In this document: positions 12,288-19,727 of the stretch, in pieces | Numbering within the stretch: position 1 is the first letter of the stretch | Layout: every line of letters begins with the position of its first letter | NCBI RefSeq assembly: GCF_963676485.1 | Contig: NZ_OY781114.1 | Coordinates: 2,327,001 to 2,391,000 of the forward strand | Direction: 5' to 3' | DNA from: an uncultured Cohaesibacter sp. | GTDB lineage: Bacteria > Pseudomonadota > Alphaproteobacteria > Rhizobiales > Cohaesibacteraceae | Length of the DNA: 64,000 bases | Notes under the pieces: generated by a model | Databases searched by the model: none | Seen by the model: only the letters and a program-made list of their open reading frames with translations | Told to the model about the DNA's origin: nothing | Translations under genes and position numbers: made by a program

Positions 12288-13328
12288 TCAGGTCAGAAGA
12301 CCAAGGTTCGTCATGAAGCTGATATGGCTGTCATAAATCTTTTTGCAGAGTTCGCTGCGTTTTGACCAATCTTTCCAGACTTCCTGAGCTGTTTCACGGA
12401 ATTTCATACGATCTTCCTTGCTCCAGTTGGATGCCTTGATGCCTTTGGCTTCGAGTTCCGTTACGATCTTGTGATCTTCCGTATCGATCTCTTGATAGAG
12501 CTTGGAGGCAATCGCGGTCTGGGCGACCTGCATGACCTCTTTGAGATCATCAGGAAGAGCATTCCATTTCTTCAGATTGATGGCGACATGGTCGGCAGGC
12601 ATGGAATGGAAGCCAGGATAGGTGAAGTTGGTGGCAACGTCATAGACACCGAGATTCTTGTTGAGCGTAACGGTGCCCGCGTCACATCCATCGACCACGC
12701 CTGTGGTCATAGCCGTGAAGACCTCGCCAAATGGCATGACAACCGGAGCCGCGCCGAGTTTGGCAAAAATCTCAGACTCCATCCCTGGAGGCGAGCGGAA
12801 TTTCCAATCCTTGAGGGATGCGATGCCATCCAGCGGCTTGGTGGAGCTGAGTGATTCAACACCAGGGCAGAAAAGGCCGATGAGATACATGCCGTGATCG
12901 GCATAGATCTCATCGACGACTTCTCGCCCGCCACCATAGTTGAGCCATGCATGCAGCTGCATCGGGTTTTCATATCCACCCATGACGTCGCCGATAAACT
13001 GGAAAGCAGGCTCTTTACCGGTTTGATAGCTGGCACCGGTCATGTCGATGTCAAGGATACCCGTAGCGGCAGCGCTGAAGGTTTCGAAGTCTTTGACGAT
13101 GGCAGATGAAAAGTGCAGGTCGATTTTCAGGCGTCCTCCGGACAGCGTTTCGCAAAGCTCTGCCCAGTCTCCATACATCTTGCCTTGCGGGGAACTTTCG
13201 CTCATATGCGTTTGTGCGCGAAAGCGGTATTTCTTGTCGCTTGCATTTGCTGTGCTGCTCAGGCCAACCAATGTGGTCGCAGCTGCAGCCCCTCCAACAA
13301 GCTTAAATGCATCTCTCCGTGAAACCAT
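12288..13328 (-). CDS. dctP: TRAP transporter substrate-binding protein (DctP family)
   Basis: 346 residues with a twin-arginine type leader ('VSRRDAFKLVGG', Arg4-Arg5) and probable cleavage after about residue 29 (ANA), so a folded precursor may be exported by Tat. The mature part has the DctP fold, including 'FRSPPGMESEIFAKLGAAPVVMPFGEVFTAM', where a conserved Arg normally binds the ligand carboxylate. It is the first gene of the TRAP/idonate operon. The start at 13328 has an excellent AAGGAGGAG site; the frame extends 11 codons further without one. The substrate is probably an acid sugar, judged from the downstream dehydrogenases and dehydratase. Confidence 0.92.
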   Translation of the reverse strand: MVSRRDAFKLVGGAAAATTLVGLSSTANASDKKYRFRAQTHMSESSPQGKMYGDWAELCETLSGGRLKIDLHFSSAIVKDFETFSAAATGILDIDMTGASYQTGKEPAFQFIGDVMGGYENPMQLHAWLNYGGGREVVDEIYADHGMYLIGLFCPGVESLSSTKPLDGIASLKDWKFRSPPGMESEIFAKLGAAPVVMPFGEVFTAMTTGVVDGCDAGTVTLNKNLGVYDVATNFTYPGFHSMPADHVAINLKKWNALPDDLKEVMQVAQTAIASKLYQEIDTEDHKIVTELEAKGIKASNWSKEDRMKFRETAQEVWKDWSKRSELCKKIYDSHISFMTNLGLLT

Positions 13329-13390
13329 TTTCTCCTCCTTGGTTCGTGGACGATAAAGCAAGAATTTCGCTTCATCTTTGCATTGATATT

Positions 13391-13416
13391 TCGTGATATA
13401 TCAGATAATATCATGA
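13391..13416. promoter_or_regulatory. Palindromic operator candidate for the GntR regulator
   Basis: A 26-bp imperfect palindrome with half-sites TCGTGATAT and ATATCATGA lies in the divergent intergenic region, 63 bases upstream of dctP and 88 bases upstream of the GntR gene. FadR-subfamily GntR proteins bind short palindromes of this type. The symmetry is seen directly; which protein binds it is inferred. Confidence 0.55.
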
Positions 13417-13503
13417 AGGGCCAGAAAAAAATTCTGATATTGATACGGTTGAAATCGGATTTCTCAATTCAAAGTTGAACAGCGAAAGCAGGTATGGGGC
13501 AGT

Positions 13504-14253
13504 ATGACGGAAGCAAAGAGCGTTGCGGATAGACAGAGAACGGCCGACCAATCGACGCAAGGGCGAAATCTGAGTGATATTGCCTATGACCGGATAGAAG
13601 AGGCCATTGTTCACCTGAAAATCCGCCCCGGAGAATTTACGACCGTCTCCGCCTTGCAGCAGGATATCGAGTTGGGGCGTACGCCTGTTCTGGATGCCGT
13701 GCGCCGTCTGGCCGATGATACGCTGGTGCTCGTGCAATCAAGACGCGGGTTGCAAATTGCTCCAATCCAGCTCGACCGGGAACGGAGCCTTCTGAAATTG
13801 CGCGCCGATATTGAGAAACATGCGGTAAGGTTGGCCGCCGAGCGCGCAAGTTCCACACACAGAAATCGCATGTATCAGCTTGTGCAAGCGTTGAAGAACG
13901 AATTGGAAACTCACAATATCCAGGCCTTCAATGAGCTCGATCGCATGCTGGACATGCTTATTCTGGATGCGGCTGATGAGCCTTTGATCCTGCGGTCACT
14001 GCGGCCTCTGCACAGTATCTTTCGACGCACGGGCTACATCTATCTTGCGCATCTGGATCCAAACGGGGAAGCGTTTGTGAGTACGATTGAGCGGCATGCG
14101 GTGTTGCTGGATGCCATTGCCAGAGGCAATCAGGAAGATGCCGTCAGCCATCTGGCAAATCTGATTGATCTGGCCGAAGGCATGTTCGATATCCTTGCCC
14201 GTAAGATCAATCCAACCTTGCTGGATATTAACATCAAGCCGCTTTCCCTTTAA
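13504..14253 (+). CDS. GntR family transcriptional regulator (FCD domain type)
   Basis: 249 residues: an N-terminal winged helix-turn-helix (about residues 25-90, with 'RTPVLDAVRRLADDTLVLVQSRRGLQI') and a helical C-terminal FCD-like domain that in relatives binds an acidic metabolite, often through a metal held by Asp/His residues. It is divergent from the TRAP/idonate operon and followed by a 2-hydroxyacid dehydrogenase gene, so it most likely controls both, in response to an imported sugar acid or pathway intermediate. A TGATAT palindrome between the divergent genes is the likely binding site. Whether it represses or activates cannot be told. Confidence 0.88.
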   Translation: MTEAKSVADRQRTADQSTQGRNLSDIAYDRIEEAIVHLKIRPGEFTTVSALQQDIELGRTPVLDAVRRLADDTLVLVQSRRGLQIAPIQLDRERSLLKLRADIEKHAVRLAAERASSTHRNRMYQLVQALKNELETHNIQAFNELDRMLDMLILDAADEPLILRSLRPLHSIFRRTGYIYLAHLDPNGEAFVSTIERHAVLLDAIARGNQEDAVSHLANLIDLAEGMFDILARKINPTLLDINIKPLSL

Positions 14254-14286
14254 TCGATTTGTCAGTTCTTGAGTGAGGATTCCATT

Positions 14287-15264
14287 ATGGCAAAACTGAA
14301 TATCGTATTTCACGGTCTCAATGCTTCAACCTTTCATGAGGGGTTTGCAGATCTCCTAAAGGAGGATCACACGATCACGGTTCTTCCTGATCTTCTGTCG
14401 TCTGAGGACATGAAAACTGCCTACCAGAATGCCGATGTGATCATCGGCACCGCGAGCAGCGCTGATTTGCCTTTCCCGAGCAAAGTGCGTCTGTTTCAGG
14501 TGGCCGGAGCCGGGACTGATGGCGTGGATACGGCGCTGTTGCCAAAGGGAGCTACGGTTTGCAATTGCTATGGACATGATCAGCCGATTTCGGAATATGT
14601 CATGGCGACAATCCTGAATACGCGGATCCCGATCGCGGATGCCAACGTGCGCCTGCGTAAAGGAGACTGGTTCTACCAATCTGGCCGAAGCCTGCATGGT
14701 GAAATTGCTGGATCTGTTATCGGTTTGATTGGGTATGGCCATATTTCCAAAACCATTGCCAAGTGCGCCAAGGCATTTGGAATGCAGGTTCACGTTTGCA
14801 ACCGCAGCCCTGTGGCTTGTGATGATCTGGTGGACCGGTATGTTCCGATTGATGCCTTGACGAGCTTTTTGCCGGACGTCGATTTCGTCGTTTCCGCATT
14901 GCCCCTGACAGAGCAAACCGCCGGACTGATCGACAAAACGGCCTTTCAGGCGATGAAGCGGACTGCGTTTCTTTGCAATGTCGGTCGCGGTCCTGTGATT
15001 TCCGAGAAGGCTCTCTATGATGCGTTGAAAGAGGGAGAGATTGCTGGCGCTGCAATCGATACCTGGTATGTCTATCCCTCCGCTGGGAATGACACCCCGC
15101 AACCTTCCCAATATGCGTTTAACGAATTGCCAAACCTGATTATGACACCGCATATGTCTGGCTGGACAAAAGGGACGATCGATCGGCGCCGGCAGGCGAT
15201 GGCAGAAAATGTCAACCGTTTGGCATCCAGTACGCAATTGGAAAATATTGTAGCTGAGCTTTAA
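14287..15264 (+). CDS. D-isomer specific 2-hydroxyacid dehydrogenase family protein
   Basis: 325 residues with the two-domain fold of this family. The NAD(P)-binding turn is 'GLIGYG' (146-151), Arg234 lies in 'NVGRG' and the catalytic His289 in 'TPHMSGW'. The usual third catalytic residue, a Glu in a 'D-x4-EP' motif, is replaced: here the segment reads 'DTWYVYPS', with Tyr263 at that place, somewhat like formate dehydrogenases that carry Gln. The protein therefore belongs to a divergent subgroup whose substrate I cannot name; glyoxylate/hydroxypyruvate or 2-ketogluconate reduction would be the standard guess. It follows the GntR gene by 33 bases and probably shares its transcript. The start at 14287 agrees with the family N-terminus. 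Confidence 0.8.
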   Translation: MAKLNIVFHGLNASTFHEGFADLLKEDHTITVLPDLLSSEDMKTAYQNADVIIGTASSADLPFPSKVRLFQVAGAGTDGVDTALLPKGATVCNCYGHDQPISEYVMATILNTRIPIADANVRLRKGDWFYQSGRSLHGEIAGSVIGLIGYGHISKTIAKCAKAFGMQVHVCNRSPVACDDLVDRYVPIDALTSFLPDVDFVVSALPLTEQTAGLIDKTAFQAMKRTAFLCNVGRGPVISEKALYDALKEGEIAGAAIDTWYVYPSAGNDTPQPSQYAFNELPNLIMTPHMSGWTKGTIDRRRQAMAENVNRLASSTQLENIVAEL

Positions 15265-15674
15265 GGTGTTAAGGGCCCCGTGGCCTTCGGGCTACCTTGG
15301 CAGGGCCCCATAGGGCAGTCCGCATAAAGGGCAAGAAAAGCAAAGGAAGTCAGATACAGACGCTGGCTTCCAACCTTTTAGCCGTGCTGCTGGCTGATCC
15401 CTATTTCAAGTCTCTTGTCTATTCCAAGATGTATGATCTGCGTTTAAAGGAAGCTTGTATGCATGCCAATTGCGGTGTGTTGTGACGTCAGAACAGTCGC
15501 ATTTCTAGGCTTGACATACGAATGATTGCAGTGAGCTGTGAAAAGCCATCGTGCAATATGGGGGAAGTCTATTTCCTTGGAAAGATTACAAATAGAGCCG
15601 TCAATTTTAAACAAAATTAACCAGAAAAATCGGACTGTTCCTAATAGTTTCTTCGCTCTAGGAAAAAAATCACG
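15265..15674. other. Gene-free stretch before chemoreceptor gene
   Basis: 410 bases without a convincing gene; a 62-codon frame at 15297-15485 has no ribosome site and no recognisable features. The hairpin at 15273-15308 lies at its left end. The right end is AT-rich (from about 15590) and probably holds the promoter of the chemoreceptor gene; a TTGACA at 15511 lacks a good -10 box at normal spacing. Confidence 0.5.
15273..15308 (+). terminator. Hairpin after the 2-hydroxyacid dehydrogenase gene
   Basis: GGGCCC arms enclose an inner stem GTGGCC/GGCTAC closed by a TTCG tetraloop, starting 8 bases after the stop codon. The fold is stable but lacks a T-run, so it may terminate poorly or act with Rho. 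Confidence 0.4.
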
Positions 15675-17354
15675 ATGCGAATCTCCATTCGACTACTTTT
15701 GGTTTCACTCTCGTTTGCACTGCTCGTTTCAATCTTTGCCTTTTCATGGCTATCCTATGATAGTGCGGGCTCTCTGAATGACAATACAGTTGAAATCGCC
15801 ACTAACTGGTTGCCGAGCACCAGGGCTGTCAACTCCATCAACACAGCCTCATCCGATTTTCGCATTGCGGAAGGATCGCATATCCTCTCTACCGATCCGG
15901 CAGAAATGTCGCGGGCAGAGAAAGACATTCGCGCCGTAGACGACCACATCAAAGCCATTCGAAAAGAATATGAAGGGTTGATTAGCGCGGCTAGCGAACG
16001 GACCGCGTATGAAAGCTTCTCCACGAAGTGGTCTCTTTATAAAGACCTGCATAAAACGATGCTTGGTCTTTCACGCGCCAACAAAAACAAGGAAGCCTCT
16101 GTTCTCTTCAAAAACGATATGAGAAAGACCTTCGACGAAGCATCGGGATTCCTTGAAGAGCTTTCCAAGATCAATCAGCAGGGGTCTTTGGCAGCATTTA
16201 ATTCCAGCAGCCAGACTTATAGTACTGTAATCACGGCGATTATTGTTGCTATGGCCATCTCGACTCTTATTGGTGCAACCTTGATGGTGTATGCAATTGT
16301 GGGGGTGACCAATCCAATCGCAAAAATTACCGCAGCGATGCAACGCGTCTCTGGTGGGAAATTGGACACAGAGATTCCCTTCGCTGGCAAACGCAACGAA
16401 CTTGGCGACATGGCTGGAGCGCTGGCCACATTCCGCGATAATCTCGCAGAAACAGAGCGGATGCGCGCGGATCAGGTCAAGGCCGAAGAGCGAAATGCAG
16501 AGAAGATGAAGGCGGAACGCTTTGCAATTGCCGACCAGTTTGATTCCACGATGGGAGCCCTTGCCAACTCATTTGTCCAGGCTTCCGGCGAAATTGCTGA
16601 GTCCGCTCGCAATCTCTCTGCGACTGCCGAGGAAACGTCCCGGCAGGCACAGTCCGTTGCTAGCGCGGCTGAAGAAGCCTCCACGAATGTTCAGACTGTG
16701 GCCTCAGGGACTGAGGAACTCTCTGCCTCTATCCGCGAAATTTCTTCTCAAGTTAGCCACTCCGCAAAAGTCGCCAGTGATGCAGCAAATGAAGCAGAGG
16801 TCAGTAGCAAAAAGGTCAGCGATCTGGCAACCGCAGCAGATCAGATCGGCGAGGTTGTTGAACTGATCACCAATATTGCCGAGCAAACCAACTTGCTCGC
16901 TCTTAACGCAACCATTGAAGCCGCCCGTGCAGGTGAATCCGGAAAAGGCTTTGCCGTTGTGGCCGCAGAGGTGAAAGGTCTGGCAACGCAGACCGCCCGC
17001 GCGACAGAAGAAATTGGCCAGAAGATTTCAGAGATTCAGTCCGCAACCACCGGAACTGTTGAATCCATTGCGCTTATCGTCAAAACGATCGATGATATTC
17101 GCGAAGCGTCCCAAGCCATTTCTGCGGCTGTTGAGCAACAAGATGCCGCAACCAATGAGATCGCAGCGAACACGCAACAGGCTGCGTCCGGAACGGGTGA
17201 GGTGACCAGAAATATCGAAGGCGTTGGATCCGCAGCCGAGATGACAGGGGCTGCTTCAACCCAGATGATGAATCTGTCTAGTCAGTTGAATGAACAATCC
17301 AATATTCTTCAGCAAGAAGTCTCGGATTTCGTCAAGACACTGCGAACGGCATAG
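15675..17354 (+). CDS. Methyl-accepting chemotaxis protein with four-helix-bundle sensor
   Basis: 559 residues. Order: membrane helix (about 5-28), periplasmic helical domain of about 155 residues resembling the 4HB_MCP ligand-binding domain, second membrane helix (about 186-212), HAMP linker starting near '[19 protein letters not shown]', then the long coiled-coil signalling domain. The hairpin tip '[31 protein letters not shown]' region is nearly invariant in the family and binds CheA/CheW. The C-terminus ('VKTLRTA') lacks the pentapeptide used to tether CheR/CheB. The signal sensed is unknown. The gene is monocistronic and converges on a YtfG-like gene. Confidence 0.93.
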   Translation: MRISIRLLLVSLSFALLVSIFAFSWLSYDSAGSLNDNTVEIATNWLPSTRAVNSINTASSDFRIAEGSHILSTDPAEMSRAEKDIRAVDDHIKAIRKEYEGLISAASERTAYESFSTKWSLYKDLHKTMLGLSRANKNKEASVLFKNDMRKTFDEASGFLEELSKINQQGSLAAFNSSSQTYSTVITAIIVAMAISTLIGATLMVYAIVGVTNPIAKITAAMQRVSGGKLDTEIPFAGKRNELGDMAGALATFRDNLAETERMRADQVKAEERNAEKMKAERFAIADQFDSTMGALANSFVQASGEIAESARNLSATAEETSRQAQSVASAAEEASTNVQTVASGTEELSASIREISSQVSHSAKVASDAANEAEVSSKKVSDLATAADQIGEVVELITNIAEQTNLLALNATIEAARAGESGKGFAVVAAEVKGLATQTARATEEIGQKISEIQSATTGTVESIALIVKTIDDIREASQAISAAVEQQDAATNEIAANTQQAASGTGEVTRNIEGVGSAAEMTGAASTQMMNLSSQLNEQSNILQQEVSDFVKTLRTA

Positions 17355-17469
17355 GTTTCGGTTTCTCTCAGTCATATATGGTAAGTTGCCAACCAATATT
17401 GACTTGATGCTGAGGAAAGACAAAAAGGCATTTATTGCTCCGCTTGCCTTGTCCATCAGCGCTAATGAA

Positions 17470-17497
17470 AAGGGTAGAGGTTCGCGCCCCTACCCTT
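17470..17497 (-). terminator. Terminator for the YtfG-like gene
   Basis: Arms AAGGGTAG and CTACCCTT enclose a 12-base loop. On the minus strand the stem is followed by TTTTC, as in an intrinsic terminator, and it lies 63 bases beyond the stop of the minus-strand gene. It could also stop readthrough from the chemoreceptor gene on the other strand. Confidence 0.55.
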
Positions 17498-17559
17498 GTT
17501 ATGCTGCACTATCGACCGGCTTTGGCAGCTCATTTGCAACTGCTTGCCTGGTTGCAAAG

Positions 17560-18363
17560 TCAAGCAGTCTGGAGTTGTTCGGCGGTCGCCGTGGCGACAG
17601 CCAGCGCGTCCCGAGGCGTAGGGACCAAGTCTGTCAAATCGCTAGATTTTACCTTAAGGAATCCAGCCGCAGAGGCGGATGAAATCGACATCAGCATAGG
17701 AGGTTGGAACGGCAATAACGGTAGTTTGTTAAGGTGCGCGCGTGCCTGCTCAAAGGGCATCGGATCATACTGGACACCGAGCTTTCCGGCCATCTCTTCG
17801 ACAGTGAATGAAGACACTCCACCCAACTCATATACGCGCATTTGATGCGCCTCAGGGTCTTTCAAGACAGTCACAGCAGCTTCAGCCAGATCAGCCCGGG
17901 CGACCGCTGAAAGCCTTTCCCTGCCAAAGGGCGCCGTGATCTTTCCATCATTTGGCGCAGCCAACATGCCAATGAGTTCGGCATAAAGACCATTGCGCAG
18001 GATCGTCCACTTCATTCCACTATTCTGGATAGCCCGCTCTGTCCAACGGTGGGCAAGAGCAAATCCCAAATGATCACTGGCGCTGCTAAGGCTGGTATAG
18101 ATGATATGCTCCACGCCATACGTCTTTGCTGCCTCAATGGCCGCCCCATGCCTTTGTATGACAACGTCATCCTCTGCATATCCAGCAGACGTGAGAAAGA
18201 GCGTTTTCACCCCGGAAAAATCCAGTGTCTCAGGCCGGTCAAAGTCAATTATTCGGTCCGCATCTGAGGATCGGCTCCCTGCGACAACATCCAGACCAGC
18301 CGATTTTGCTTGCTTTACAATGAGTGCGCCAAGTTGCCCGGACGCTCCGGTCAATAATATCAT
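17560..18363 (-). CDS. NmrA-like NAD(P)H:quinone oxidoreductase (YtfG/QOR2 type)
   Basis: 267-residue atypical short-chain dehydrogenase. It begins with the nucleotide-binding motif 'TGASGQLG' (5-12), followed by 'LTSAG' and 'HIIYTSLSSA', and ends with a 'SSFTVEEMAGKLG' helix region, the pattern of YtfG-like quinone oxidoreductases that reduce quinones with NADPH. The neighbour is a divergent HxlR regulator 79 bases away, the same arrangement as ytfG and ytfH in E. coli, which supports the call. The ATG at 18363 puts the Rossmann strand at the N-terminus; an in-frame ATG at 18378 is an alternative. Likely cytoplasmic and induced by quinones or electrophiles. Confidence 0.85.
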   Translation of the reverse strand: MILLTGASGQLGALIVKQAKSAGLDVVAGSRSSDADRIIDFDRPETLDFSGVKTLFLTSAGYAEDDVVIQRHGAAIEAAKTYGVEHIIYTSLSSASDHLGFALAHRWTERAIQNSGMKWTILRNGLYAELIGMLAAPNDGKITAPFGRERLSAVARADLAEAAVTVLKDPEAHQMRVYELGGVSSFTVEEMAGKLGVQYDPMPFEQARAHLNKLPLLPFQPPMLMSISSASAAGFLKVKSSDLTDLVPTPRDALAVATATAEQLQTA

Positions 18364-18442
18364 TTTGTGTCCTTTCATGTCGAATTTGGAAATTATTTGG
18401 AGATATAAGACAGTCAGACCCGAAGCATAAGGAGGCACAATT

Positions 18443-18844
18443 ATGTCTGAAACGAACATGGATGTCGGTGAGCATGCCGCCCTATTCCCTTGCGGTTCAT
18501 CTGATCATGAAGATTGCGGTCTCCGGCTGATCCTTGACCGTCTGGGGGAAAAATGGACCGTTATGACCCTGGCTGAACTCACCTCTGGACCGCGTCGTTA
18601 CAGAGAGTTGGAGCGCGCGCTTGAGGGAATTTCCCAACGTATGATGACATTGACACTGCGCAGATTGGAACGGGATGGGCTCGTAGTGCGGCATGTTGAG
18701 GCCACAGTGCCGCCAAGTGTGAGCTATGAACTCTCCGAGCTTGGGCATTCATTGGCCACACGGTTGTCGGAACTGGTCACCTGGAGCCGGAAGAACAAAA
18801 GCCTGATCGAGGCATCCCAGGCAGAATTTGATGCCAGAGGATAG
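18443..18844 (+). CDS. HxlR family winged-helix regulator (YtfH type)
   Basis: 133 residues with the HxlR signature: an N-terminal 'CGLRLILDRLGEKWTVMTLAELTSGPRRYRELERALEGISQRMMT' block containing the recognition helix, then 'LRRLERDGLVVR' and a 'VSYELSELGHSL' wing. The Cys near residue 25 before 'GLRLILDRLGEKW' is the residue that in several HxlR regulators senses quinones, aldehydes or oxidants. It is divergent from the YtfG-like oxidoreductase gene and most likely represses it until an electrophile is present. The extra His/Asp-rich N-terminus ('SSDHEDCG') is short and of unknown meaning. Confidence 0.88.
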   Translation: MSETNMDVGEHAALFPCGSSDHEDCGLRLILDRLGEKWTVMTLAELTSGPRRYRELERALEGISQRMMTLTLRRLERDGLVVRHVEATVPPSVSYELSELGHSLATRLSELVTWSRKNKSLIEASQAEFDARG

Positions 18845-18936
18845 AAGCATGCCAGCATCCAGATGAGCAAGACCGCAACCTCGACGATATGAAAAAGCCG
18901 CGCATAGGCTGAAGAACCAGACAAATTGGGCTTAGC

Positions 18937-19599
18937 TCAGCTTCGCCGCGCCAACGTTGCCGCAGCTTGGCCCAAGATCAGCATTCCCGTTGCCCCGATG
19001 ATGCTCGACGCAACACGGTTTAGCCGGTTCAGCGCGCCGGATTTTGTCATCATCCCGCGCGCACGTGCGGCAAGAACCGCATAGGGAACCAGCGTTGCGG
19101 TTAGCACGCAAACGGTTACTCCTACCAAAAGCGTCCATTGCATCAGGTCCACCCCCTTCAAATCCAACACAGTGGGCAGCAGGGCGAGGTAGAAAACAAT
19201 TGTCTTGGGGTTACCCATCGTGACCGAGAAACCCGTCAAGAGTGCGCCGAGATTCGTTCGACCTTCTGGCGCCGCGAGGCGGGTTGCCCCCGATGAACTT
19301 TTCCAAAGCTTGACGGCTAGATAAATAAGGTAGGCGCCGCCCAGCATCTTCACGATAAGGAACAGGCTCGCGAATGTCTGCGCGATGGCTGCAAGCCCGG
19401 CGATGGCAACGGTCAGATAGACAACGTCGCCCAAGGCGATACCCGCGAGCAAGAACAGTGCGGCCTTCAAACCGCTGCCCATGGACTGCCCTACGATGGC
19501 AGCCACGCCCGGTCCGGGAATGGCGGCTGCCAAGCCAAGAGCGGCGGCATAGGGAAGAAGCGATGCGATCAAATTAGTCCCCTCACTCACCGAAAACAC
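18937..19599 (-). CDS. LysE/RhtB family amino-acid exporter
   Basis: 220 residues and six predicted membrane helices. The family motif 'AIPGPGVAAIVGQSMGSG' lies after the first helix and 'TMGNPKTIVFYLALLP' in the middle. Members of this family export amino acids or related metabolites using the proton gradient; the substrate here is unknown. The gene starts with GTG, with an AAGG site 8 bases upstream. It stands alone, converging on the HxlR gene and 128 bases downstream of the GH3 gene, and shows no link to either neighbour. Confidence 0.85.
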   Translation of the reverse strand: MFSVSEGTNLIASLLPYAAALGLAAAIPGPGVAAIVGQSMGSGLKAALFLLAGIALGDVVYLTVAIAGLAAIAQTFASLFLIVKMLGGAYLIYLAVKLWKSSSGATRLAAPEGRTNLGALLTGFSVTMGNPKTIVFYLALLPTVLDLKGVDLMQWTLLVGVTVCVLTATLVPYAVLAARARGMMTKSGALNRLNRVASSIIGATGMLILGQAAATLARRS

Positions 19600-19727
19600 G
19601 GAGATTACCTTATGGTTAGCAGCAGCTTGATGCAGCGATGTGGATTTCCGCAGCCCTGTCCTTCAACAAGGCAGAATGCAAAGTGCAACACAATGCATTC
19701 CCAGACAAGGAGGAATATCTCTGATCT

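Noticed and set aside
15297-15485. 62-codon plus-strand frame after the 2-hydroxyacid dehydrogenase
   Set aside because: Begins inside a hairpin, has no ribosome site and no recognisable features.
15511-15540. TTGACA as a -35 box for the chemoreceptor gene at 15675
   Set aside because: No acceptable -10 hexamer at 16-18 bases and the start codon is too far away for a confident call.
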